This document shows, piece after piece, positions 11,760 through 22,603 of a stretch of DNA of 64,000 nucleotides. How positions within the stretch are numbered: position 1 is the first letter of the stretch; every line of letters starts with the position of its first letter. The notes under the pieces are model-generated. The model was given only the letters and a program-made list of their open reading frames with translations. It searched no databases and was not told the origin of the DNA. Source of the stretch: Nectonema munidae (lineage: Eukaryota > Nematomorpha > Nectonematoida > Nectonematidae); the NCBI GenBank assembly GCA_030549495.1, contig JAUIRK010000721.1:152288-216287 (forward strand), written 5' to 3'. The translations under genes were made by a program, and so were the position numbers.

Positions 11760-12462
11760 TTTTCTTTGTTGAATAAAACCTTTCTTTTAATCTCACTTGG
11801 AATATAAGGATAGATTAGTTCAACTTTAATAAAAAAAGGTCTGAAAGGGTGGGTTCATCGAGAATTTCCCAAGCCAAAACATATTTTTTCATTTTATTGT
11901 TGCAAAAAGTTAGATCAATGTGAGAAGTTAACAATCAGATCTTAGACTTTGAAAAGTAGGTTGTTTGTTTGAATCAATGAGACTTAGGTGAAATTCAATT
12001 AATTTTTGGTAAAAAAGTTCTCCTCTTGAATTTGTTTTAGAGTCCCACAGTTCGTGACGAGAATTAGTGTCTGCAGTAACAATGAAAGGATGCGTTTCTA
12101 CTTTCTGAACAACATTAGAAAAAATAAGTTAATACAATCCATATCTGTAGGATGAAAGTATGCAGAGATTAGAAAGATTAAAGAATTACCAAATAAGCCA
12201 GATATAACACAAATAGATTGACTCGATAGTAATGGTTCAAAATTAAAATTAAGAGAGTTTAAAAATAGTATAGCTGAAAGAGGTTTTCAGATTTAGAAAT
12301 AGCAAGAGAGTAGTTAATTGGGATACTTGGAATCTTACCTTTCCACAAGTAAAGTTCATTAAGTAAAATTATAACATAGAAAACTTTGTCTAAAAATATT
12401 AAAAGATTATACCAGGCAATTCTAGATTTTCTCAGATTAATGTGAAGTATGTTCAAGGGCAT
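11760..12462 (-). pseudogene. LINE ORF2 endonuclease remnant
   Basis: The open start at 12259-12462 reads PLNILHINLRKSRIAWYNLL and then FYVIILLNELYLWKGKIP, matching the first strand and the catalytic-Glu region of APE-type LINE endonucleases (xxILQxNLxxSxxAxxxL...xLxQEPxxxxGxI). The rest down to about 11760 is broken into short frames. ORF2 begins right where ORF1 ends, as in many LINEs. Confidence 0.75.
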
Positions 12463-13129
12463 TAGTTAGATATGTACGCTTTCAACATATTTAAATGGAA
12501 ATTGTTAGTTTCGCTTTTCTTTACAAGGGAAGGGTATTTATCGAAATTGTATTGGTGATTTTCTCCACAGTTTATGCATTTAAAATCTGTCTCCCTACAC
12601 GTTTCAGATGCATGGCCTAGTTTGGAACATTTAAGACAAGATGGTTTTGTAGCACGGCAAAATTCATTAAGACCCAGCTTGCCACATTTATTGCACAGTT
12701 TTGGCTTTCTAAAAGATAAGCTAATAGGAACAGAATTATAACCACAAAAAAATTTGGAGGTATTAGCTAAGATAGAAGCAACTTGAGAATTGTTAGGTTC
12801 TATAATTGCGAGTTTGTATTTTGAATTTTTAGTTTCAATTGTATTTTGAATTTTTAGTTTCAATTACCCTAATCAACTTGACACAGCCAGCCTAAAAATA
12901 TTGTAGTTACAGTAATTCAAAGTATTCATTATGTCATCACTATTTAAGTCATTCGGGATAGATTTCATAATAAATCTGGGTTTAAATTCAGAATTTCCCA
13001 AAACTGTATATTTACTTTCTAGAATAGAAGTTGCTTGAGAGTTTTGTGTAGGAGTTTCTAGGCTGACAATAGCAGTTCCAGAAGTGTTTATTCTGATTCC
13101 ATTTACAGAAATTTAATTTTGACATGGGT
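12463..13129 (-). pseudogene. LINE ORF1, 3' part with CCHC zinc knuckles
   Basis: It continues ORF1: GIRINTSGTAIVSLETPTQN, PRFIMKSIPNDLNSDDIMNT, then three Cys/His clusters (CNKCGKLGLNEFC, CLKCSKLGHASETC, CINCGENHQYNFDK). Such knuckles bind the element's RNA in ORF1 proteins of I- and R-type LINEs. The part at 12463-12863 is one open frame; frame changes separate it from the upstream piece. Confidence 0.82.
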
Positions 13130-13133
13130 TTAA

Positions 13134-15198
13134 CACTAGAAGTACCAAAGATTTTTTATACCTAAAAAGACAATGTGGTCAAATTGACCACTCTGTATAA
13201 CTTATCCAAAATTTGAAAATTAGAACTATTTTATTTAAAAATAATAATAAAAAAACAATAAAAACGCCTAACAGCTATTACATATAATTAACTTCTTTTT
13301 TATGCATTTACCACATGCCATTTTTCCACACTTTTTGCACTTTTCAGTAGTTTTATTTTTACAGCGTTTTGTTTGGCACAGTTTTCTGGTTGATGAAGAT
13401 AACATTTTGTCGTCATTCAAAGAAAAGTCCGAATCACTATTGCATATTTCAACTTGATCTTTAACTAACTCTTCAATAAGATTCATAATAAATTGGCGTC
13501 TTGATATAGAAGATTTATTTATTTTCTTGTAAAGTATATAAGAATTTACCACGGCTAAATCTAAAACATTGAAAAAAAGGGCTAATGGCCATCTTCTAAC
13601 TCCTGCTTTTGAAGTGTATAACTTTGTCATCTGGTCAACTATATCTACACCATACTTTGTTGAGTTATAAAACAAAATTGTTTCAGGCTTTTTTTTATTA
13701 TCTTGCAAAATTTTTATTGTTTTAGTATGAAGAGAACTCAAAATCAACACCATTTTGTTTTCTTTTGCTTTATACGCTGTAAGAGAAATGTTTTCATTGC
13801 AATAAAAAATTTTTGAAGAAAATTTAGGCATTTTATTAGGCTTGTGCTTCAAAAGTTCAGGAATTTCTTTCCTATTCAGCTTTATAGTTCCAACCAAACT
13901 TGTTTTTTTTTCAAGCAGTTTTTCGCACAAACTTTTGGAAGTAAAATAGTTGTCACAAGTTACATTGTAACCTTTATTATACAGTTTGGATTGTTCAAGC
14001 AATTTATCCACTACATAATCAAGTTGAAGATTTCTTCTATCTTCATCTTTTCCAAGATAAGGAAATCCACCACAAACATACTTTGATTCAACCTCAACAA
14101 GTAGCCAAAACTTTATGCCAAATTTATCTGGCTTGGATGGTAGGTATTGAGTAAAAGGGCACCTTGCTTTAGGAGGAAAAAGCTGTTCATCCACGCTCAA
14201 ATAACAGTCAGGTGTATATGAGAGAATACAATTTTCTATAAAGATATTCCAAATATCGGAAAAAAGTGCAAATTTATCATTCTCAAGTCTTTTATTACGA
14301 TCGCTTTTCATATCAAACCTCAGATATTTCATAATCTTTTCATACTTTAAACGTGACATAGTGTTTGAGAAAAAATTGACGCCCCATTTTTTTGACCAAA
14401 AAGACTTGAGAGGGTAATTTTTACCCCCTAAAACGCCGCGCAATATTGAAAGTGCCATAAATTTGTCAATATCGTGCAAATCAATTTTCCAGTCATTTTC
14501 AAAATTTTTAGCTTCAAAGTTAGTACATTTTTATATGTGTCGCAACATGTTCTCTGAAATTATACATCGAAAAGCTGAAACAAAACTTTTATCAATATTA
14601 CGAAGAGAATAATTTGTTGGACCAGATTTTACTTTGAAAACATTTTGTTGTTGTTTACGTCCATGTTCATCAGAGCAAGAAATTTCTGACCAAATTGTTC
14701 CATCTTTTCCAATCATATCATTATTATTTTGAAAGTCTACTTCTTCGGTTTCTAAGTTATTTGATGAATCTTCTGAAGTGAAAGAAGTCTCTAAATTACG
14801 GAGAGTTTCTTCATCGCTTTCGCTGGAGAGAAAATCTGAACCAGAATTATCTTCCTCGAGACTACGAATGAATAACAACGCGTTTGCAGAGGCTTCTCTT
14901 TTATACTTAGGAAGAGGCATTGAATAAAAAATATTAAAAAATGAATTAAAAAGGACAAGCAACTGAAAACAAATGTTTGATTGATGAGATGTCAAAATGA
15001 CCACTTTGTCTTTTTAGGTATGTTAGTCTCTGCACAGAAAATTCATAAATGTTTTGAAGAACACATGTATTAAAAACATAGTATAATTATATATATTAAA
15101 AGTCACAAAGTGACTGATGATTTAATTGTTGGATTCTATATAAATTTATTGATTAAAAAGTACGATGTGGTCATTTTGACCACTTTGTCTTTCTAGTG
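13134..15198 (-). mobile_element. piggyBac transposon with both ends and TTAA duplication, inside the LINE
   Basis: 2065-bp element flanked by TTAA at 13130-13133 and 15199-15202. The ends start CACTAGAAGTACCAAAG on the left and, reverse-complemented, CACTAGAAAGACAAAGTGG on the right. Both ends carry a subterminal 17-bp palindrome, GTGGTCAAATTGACCAC at 13175-13191 and GTGGTCATTTTGACCAC at 15167-15183, likely transposase-binding sites. A third partial copy lies at 14991-15004. The element splits the LINE's ORF1, so it is younger than the LINE. Its transposase is nearly intact, which points to a fairly recent insertion. Confidence 0.93.
13268..14920 (-). pseudogene. piggyBac transposase, one in-frame stop
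   Basis: A single frame runs from the probable start (MPLPKYKREASANALLFIR at 14918-14920) to a stop at 13268, about 550 codons, the usual family length, with one internal TAA at 14531-14533. An acidic, Ser-rich N-terminus is followed by the DDD core: SVDEQLFPPKARCPF (first Asp), VTCDNYFTSKSLCEKLL (second Asp) and KYGVDIVDQMTKLY (third Asp region). The C-terminal cysteine domain reads KRCKNKTTEKCKKCGKMACG. By family knowledge it would excise and insert the element at TTAA. The stop removes the catalytic core unless read through or started downstream, so this copy is probably dead, though only just. Confidence 0.93.
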
Positions 15199-15202
15199 TT
15201 AA

Positions 15203-15350
15203 ATTATTGAAAATTTCTCTTTTGAATTCAACAGCCTGCACTCTATTAGGTTTTTCGTCTGAGACTTTAATTCTGACTGTATTAATAGGGTTTACAATTT
15301 CAGTCTTGAGTGCAGGGTAAGAAAGAGCATCAACATAGCCTATTTTTTTT
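15203..15350 (-). pseudogene. LINE ORF1, 5' part, upstream of the piggyBac insertion
   Basis: The minus strand reads YVDALSYPALKTEIVNPINT and RIKVSDEKPNRVQAVEFKRE up to the TTAA where the piggyBac entered. The style (basic, beta-rich) fits an ORF1 nucleic-acid-binding domain. It continues beyond the insertion at 13129. Confidence 0.6.
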
Positions 15351-15360
15351 AATTAAAATG

Positions 15361-17496
15361 AGTTTTTGTGAACAGGTGATCGTTCAATCATGATTATTTG
15401 CTCAATCATGATTAATTTGAAAGATCTGGGACTAGTCGTTTAATAGACGTGGACATAAGCAGTTTTGACTGTGTATATAAATTACGTATAAGATAAAGAA
15501 ACTACTTGATAAAGGAACCTAGTCGTTTCAATAAAATTCTACCAATCATGTAATTCTAAAAAATTTTAGATTAGTAAATCAAAGTAAAAATAAAATCATA
15601 AGCGAAAATATCAAAATTTTTATAAGTGAATAAAACTTTCGAATATGGATATTTGAATAAACAAAAATTTAAAAAAAATATTTAAAAAATCCACTTTTCT
15701 AGTTATTATTGCAAAATAGAGGATATATAATTTTTAGTAATTTTAATTATAAATATCCATGCGACAATGTAAAATGAGTTAATTTATTTATGAAATTATA
15801 AAAGTATCGGAATTAATGTCAACGTATTAACGCCATCTAAATACAATAATATCTAATTTACTTTTCAAATGGTGTTATTACTACTTATACATAGTTAATG
15901 GCTTTATAGCTAGCAAAAATTAACTTTACTACTTTATTTTACTACTATTCAAATAATAATAGTACTTTTTTTCAGTATTAAAACTAGAATATTCGCAAAT
16001 TGAGAAATGATGGGATCCAATTGTGAGCTAGTTAGTTGTGTAGTTTTTCACTTAGTAAGTTATTTAGCTAATTAGTGTTAGAGTATAGTTGAAGGCGTCT
16101 ATTAAAATTTTCAGGAATCAGCTCAAGAAGTTAAATAGGAATCGGCAAAAAATTTGTCAAACTTCATTAATTTTTGACGTCTTCATCTTTTGGCGTTAAA
16201 AATTAGAGCAGGATACAAATTACCTTTTCAAACTTTATCCCAAAGCCAATATTGATGCAAATTTCTAAGGTTTTTTGAATATTAAAACCAACATATGGTC
16301 AAGAGAAGAGGGATTATATGAGTTCTTCAATTCCTGAGTTATAGAAAAAATATTTTGTGGTTAAGTACCTTTTTTGTTGCTTAAAATTTATCTTACAAAA
16401 ATAGATGTTACATCAATGTTTGAATTTGATAATCAAATCAAAAAAACAATAATTTGTGATATTTTTTGTTTTTTCCATTTGTAAATTGAAATAAAAATTC
16501 GAACCATTCTATGTTGGATATTTTATTTATTTTAAACTAAATTTTACAAAATTTTGCTGCAGTTAACTGCTTTCTTTCTCCCAAAATAAGTGTAGTACTT
16601 AAAATAAGATGAGAGGTGGGAAAAACATAAATACAACTTAATTAATTTTGTAAATTTTAAAAAAGTAAAAATATGATATAGTAGTTCGTTAGTTTGTTGA
16701 TTAGTTAAGTAATTATTCAAAACTAAAAGCTACTTTTAAGATGTTTTTTCACCAATCCAATCCAATCTGGCAGGGAGTTTATTTCCTAATGAGTTTATTT
16801 GAACGACTTTGAAAGAAGTGCTTTTATTTTTCTAATAGATAGAGAGTGCAGCCTACTTAGACCCTTCCACATGTATAATGAGCCTTAGCAATGAAAACGG
16901 ATCAAATAATGATTCTTGCAAAAATAACTGCTTAATTACCAAGCGATACTATTTTAATTGAAATAAGATTGAGTAGCGTAGAAAGTTTTTAATTAAAGTC
17001 AACCTAATTGAAATTATGAGTTGGATTAAAATTTATGGGATAAATTTATTCATATTTGTTTTGGCAAATGGAATCAAAAAAGAATGCCGGATATATTTAT
17101 TTTGGAGAATCAAGACGATCTTCCTCTCACTGTTAAAATCGCTAAACTGAGAATCTATAAAATTTATAAATCTCGAACCTTTTCTTTTTCAAAATTTTAT
17201 TTGAATTCTTCATTCTATTTAAGTTCAAAAATACTTCCCAAAAATTTTCTTCTGGAGATTCCATATCACAAAAAAAAAGGATTTTTGACGCATTCTATTT
17301 TAAACAAATCCTTAATTCTGAACAACTTTCTGCATAGATTTATGATTATAAAACATTTTACCGTGATTTGACTATATGAATAAAATCAAAAAGTATATAT
17401 AAATGAAAATTATTACTTATTATAACCCCCTATCAAATAAGAATCTTTAATCCTACCCATCATACACTATACACATCTCTTTTCATTTATTTAGAA
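15361..17496. other. Intron, nothing recognised
   Basis: Very AT-rich intron. The open frame at 17084-17371 is Lys/Phe/Ser-rich and shows no family. No terminal repeats were found. Confidence 0.5.
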
Positions 17497-18044
17497 CAGG
17501 GGTGTCAAACATATGGCCCGCTGGCCACAATTGGCCCTCCATGAGATACAGTGTAACCTGCATAGTATTTTTGACAAAATACTCAATCATTTAATTTTCG
17601 AGTTTTCCATTTTAACATCCCCTTTTGCGATCGATGCATCAGAATTACCAGCAGGTTTTCAGCTTGAAATCATCAACTTGCAAAGTGATTCTCTGATGAA
17701 AAACAAGTCTTTCTAAGCAAATTTTATCAAAAATGAATTTCAATAAGTCTGAGAACCGAACAAGTCTAAAAACTGATCAGATAAATGATATTTTGATAGT
17801 TTCTGCTTCCACGAATTTAACTCATGATTTTGATAAAATTATTAAGAAGAAGAGATGTCAAGTTTCTGGAAAATCGAAAAAGAAAATATAAATAAAAACT
17901 TCATTCAAACATATATTTTTTAAATAATTTATTTTGTTATTGTTCGTTTCAAAATATGATTGTGTGTGTCTTTTGAATCTTAGGGCTTTTATCCGACCCA
18001 CAAGAGCTCCAAATCTCCGAAATACTTTCAGTTTGACACCGCAG
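17497..18044 (+). mobile_element. hAT deletion derivative carrying a transposase fragment
   Basis: 548-bp element with ends CAGGGGTGTCAAAC and GTTTGACACCGCAG and an 8-bp target duplication ATTTAGAA/ATTTAGAT (one mismatch) at 17489-17496 and 18045-18052. Inside, the + strand reads SILTSPFAIDASELPAGFQL then EIINLQSDSLMKNKSF, resembling the C-terminal part of ZBED/GTF2IRD2-type hAT transposases (..NPF..D....P..LQLELIDLQ.D..LK.KF). It is therefore an internally deleted copy of an autonomous hAT, not a de novo miniature element. Confidence 0.82.
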
Positions 18045-18052
18045 ATTTAGAT

Positions 18053-21000
18053 TAAGTACGTAACGACCCAAAATTTGAAATAGAAATTCTTTTTTGGTAA
18101 AGTTAAAAAACTAAATAAAGAATATATATTTATCCTACTCTTTGATTTTATTCATTATGAATACCAACTTGGCCTTATCCATCCTTCTGTCTATATTTAG
18201 ATTCTTATGTGAAAAGTAAGCTTTTGAAAACATATTTGAATATATTTGTTTAACAATGGCAATATTTGCTAAAAAAATTGTCCACATGAATTTCATTTAC
18301 ATCCAAATATAGGCTGTTGATAAATACTTTCCAAAGGAGAAGTCATTTGTGAATAAAATTTTGATTCTCTTTATTGAGTTTCTTCGTTTCTCAACTTCAA
18401 AATATAAACTGAAAAATTTTGAAGGAAGGAATACTAAATAAACAAAATATCAATCTAACTAAATAAACAAAATATCAATATATCTAACTAAATAAAAAGG
18501 AACGAATTAAACATCAATTTATCAAGTAACTAATTGACTATAACAAACTATTGCTACAAAACTACCAATAACAGCATATACATATGAATTTATTGAAACT
18601 TAAATTATTATTTTGATTTGAACGAAATTTATATGTATCTTCTTGAATGGATGCACACACTTTAATACTTTTCTTTAATTAAATGTCTTTTTCTCTATTT
18701 AAGTGAGTAGAAGAAAAATTGGAAAATGGAACACTTTTACAACTTTACCTAAGCCAGCACCATCATCACCAAATTCATAGTATGCATTTTGTTTAATGTT
18801 TAATAACTTTTTTCACTTATGAAAATAAGTATTTTTTCTACATTTGATCGTTTTACTTTTGAAAAGTAAACACTTATCAAAGATAAATAAATAATATATA
18901 ATAGATGGGAAAATTCAAATATCTTTTAATCCAGAATTCTGTTATTTAATATTTAATTCCTCTTATGCTATACCAAAAAAAGTAATTCTGAATTTTTTTC
19001 CGACGAGAAAAAAATAACAGCGAGAATAGTCAAAAATCTAGAGCCTGCGAATTCTTAGACATACACAATTTATCTAATACACATTTCATCTAAACCGAAG
19101 TAAACCTTCTATTATTATGAAAAAAAATTAGAGATAGTTTTGTAATTTTTATTAACATAAATGAAAAGTTTAGAAAAAGTGCACAGAGAAAACAAATTAG
19201 TTACAGTTACTGATTTATAAAGGTAAATTTGCTGTTCGCGTTTTTAATATTATTTTAGCAAACTAACTTTCAAAACAGCAAACTATTCTTTTAAGTTAAG
19301 TTTCTTTTAAGTAATTATTCTATTAGTTAAGTGTATTATATAAGTTAGTATATTTAACTTCTAGTAAAATCACATGAAAAATTAGTATAATTTCGTATGA
19401 TAATCTTTTAAGATTAGTATGTACTACAAACAAATATATTTATAATTCAGTAAAACTACAAAACAAAACAGTAAGATAGATATATTAATTTGTCAATCAA
19501 ATCATAGACAACTCTAATATCAAGGGCGATCTGTTCTGAACACAACAATATTATCGATTTTGAGTCTCTCTATATTTTCTAGATAAATGGTATCTGAAAC
19601 TTCCATTTTTTCTGTAAATAAAAGACTTTCAAGGTTTTCTTTACAAAGAAGAGCCAAACCAAAAATTGCACAAATGGGAATTTTAGCTAAAATATAAATA
19701 CCCTTAGTGAAAAATATTTTAAATAGATCATTTTACTTTGTTTCTCTTTTTTATTTTAACAAATTTTCATGTCATTCTTCAACTTATGATTTCTTCCAGA
19801 CAAATCTTTTTTTGAACAGAGATGATTGATAACATTATGATATAGATGTAACCCCTCCAAAAATTCCACTTTTATAGCTTCATTGTTGTTTTCAAAATAT
19901 TTTAATTAATATCTAAATACAAAAAATTACCTAAATCAAATTACAATATAGGAGGAACCACTTTAGAAAATAAGTAACAAATTATAATACAGAAAAAGAA
20001 AATTAAAAGACGAATTAATTTTTATCAAATAAATTTTTTTTTAATTTATTTGGAAATTGTATGTGAGTGTTTTTTATATCGACCATATTACCATTTTAAT
20101 TTTTTTAATTTTATTAATACTAATAATCTTGTGTGTGTCTATAAATGGTGTTCAGCATATTACATTAAGTTCAAATCCTTAAAATCAATGGATTTTTTTT
20201 AATTAAACTTATAAAAAGTTTTTTTTTTCAAAATTTAACATTATAACTAGGTTTTCAGTTCTTTGACATCTTTAATTTACCGAGATTAAGAATTGACAAA
20301 AAAAACTTGATTGCTCAGATCATATAAACACTTAATACGTTCAGTTGTTAGTGCATTTTTTTGTTTTAAAAAGTATTTTAACAGCAGTATACTCCGAATT
20401 TTATATAAATCCTATTTGCCATACTTAAATTATATAATCTTAGTTTAGTGCTGTAAATAAAGAAGAAAAATTTACTGAGATATGGAAAAGTCAAATATAG
20501 AGTTTGAGGAACAAAGTAAAAGAAAACTTAAAATTTTTTTAACATGGAAACACGTTTTTTAGTACAAACTTCTTAGATAATTCATATTTACAAATGCAAA
20601 CTCTCCATAGTTTGTTTTAAAGTTTATAAATTACAAAAATCATAATGAATAATAATTTAAACGATGAGTTTCACACTTTTTGCACTTTTATTGCCTCAAA
20701 CCATCAAAAGAATATTATGTCTGAAAAGTGGAAATTTCTAGCAAAATATAACTTTTTTAATGAATGTCATTATGATTGAACAGCTAATTTATTTAGCTTG
20801 ATTCTAATTTATGTTCAATCTAATATTAAAAATTTTATCTCAAATGTAAAAATTATTATTCCGTTTTAAAAAATACAAATTGCTTACAACTTGGCCAAAC
20901 TAAAAAAATACAAATTTGTATAGTATACATTTATTATCAAATTTTATAAAATCGTTTTTTACTATATTCTATAGTAATTTAACTACAAAGCATGGTATAA

Positions 21001-22196
21001 TATTGTTCAAACTAACATATGGGTAAATTTACATGTCAATTTCAGTATGACTAACTAACTGGTTTGTAAATATAATTAATTAAATAATAATATATAAAAT
21101 AATAATTTAATTAACCTAAAGTTAATTCTTATTTAATTCTAAATTTTGTTTCCCCACCTATACAATTTCTGTGAAGGGTGTATGTCAGTAAATTGTTCAG
21201 GCCTCAAAACTCATTAGTGTCTACGGTTGCATCTTAAGTTGGTTATTGTGCACTGAAAGAAGCTCTCAAGGTTACATACTTTAATTAAAGGAAGAAAACA
21301 TAAAAGAGCGTGGATTCAGACTCAACATTATAAAAATGACTTAATGAAATAATCATAAAAATAATTGATTTTGTATTTACATATTTAATAATTTATTAAA
21401 TGATGTCCCAAACCAATTATTTAATTTCTTTTGTTCCGTGATATTTTTAAGCGTAATACTAAATATACCTTAATACAAAAAAACTTTGAAAAACTATAAT
21501 ATTTAAATTTAGATGAGTTGTCGGACATTTTATTTTATACTTTGCAGCATTCTTTCAAAGCAGTGTTATTACTATGGCAGTTAAAGTCAACTAAAGTTAT
21601 TTTTTTAAATTAACGTGTTTGAGATTGCTTGGTTAACTAATATTTTATTTTTTTAATTTTAAAGATTTTATCTTATTATTAGATGCAATTGTTTGTAGGT
21701 TTTTTACCACCTTACTCCATTTTTGTGAACTTACTAACTCGCTACTTTTTTTTATAACTTACTAACATGCAATTTGAATGCAGTCAAACTTTTTCTGTAA
21801 AAAAATCTATATTTTTGTTGTTCTTTTTTCATAACTTATTTATATAGCATTTTGTTTTATTTTTGATATCTCTTTTAATCCTTTATCAATATATTTAGTT
21901 TTTTATCAATTCATTTTTCGATAAAAAATTTAATTTCTTAAAGTTTTTTTCCATAAAAATTATTGATTACTAATTATGTTTTGTGTAAAATTTCCGTTTG
22001 AAATGTTTTTTTATAGAGGTCAATTTTTTACTATAAAAATTCAATAATTTAACATTTTTGAGGTCAATTATTAACTGCCCTAGTTATTACTATCGAAGTC
22101 CATGATAGGGAAATCCTTGCACATTTGAACAAAGGATTTACTTTTGAGGGAAATGATTTGGCTAATCAAAGTCTGCAATTTTTTTTAAATCAACAG
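18053..22196. other. Intron; short tandem repeat near 18430-18500
   Basis: About 4 kb of very AT-rich intron. A 24-27-bp unit (ACTAAATAAACAAAATATCA) is repeated two to three times around 18435-18500. A segment near 21690-21780 is similar to 25370-25450 (GTGAACTTACTA...TATAACTTACTA), suggesting a dispersed repeat. No genes were found. Confidence 0.5.
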
Positions 22197-22603
22197 CATT
22201 TGTAGTGGTAAGATTTCACAAAAAACTACAAAATAATCAACCACTAAAATTCCTATTTATTTTAAATACTTTGAGAAAAATAAATTAAAAAAGATATTTT
22301 ATATAAAAAAAAATAAATTTATAATTTTTTATCATTTATTTTTTTTATATAAAGTTGTCATTTCATGCTATTTTTTCTTTTTGATCCACTCTACTTTTAA
22401 CTGGAATTTTCTAGATCATTTATTTTTTTTGAAACTTTTTTTTTCTGGTAGAAACATTCTATACTAAAAAAGCATTTTATCTATCAGTTTTGAAGTCCAT
22501 TATAAATAATATTTACAGGTATTTTTATGTTTATATTTTACCACTACAAATGTAGTGGATGGTACTTACATGATAAAATATATTTATTTTTTAGAATTAG
22601 AAA

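Larger units (their letters stand above)
8643..15360 (-). mobile_element. Decayed LINE (zinc-knuckle ORF1, APE endonuclease, RT, RNase H), minus strand
   Basis: Reading on the minus strand from about 15360 down to 8643: an ORF1 with CCHC zinc knuckles, an APE-type endonuclease start, a reverse transcriptase, an RNase H domain, then a tail of TGAT repeats (8643-8669). This order, with RNase H after RT, fits the I/R1/LOA side of the non-LTR elements; I cannot name the clade. Without the piggyBac inserted at 13130-15202 the LINE is about 4.65 kb. It is broken by many frame changes and stops and is not active. Inserted in the large SORBS/CAP intron, antisense to the gene. Confidence 0.88.

Noticed and set aside
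13844-14086. Plus-strand open frame inside the piggyBac
   Set aside because: Shadow of the minus-strand transposase.
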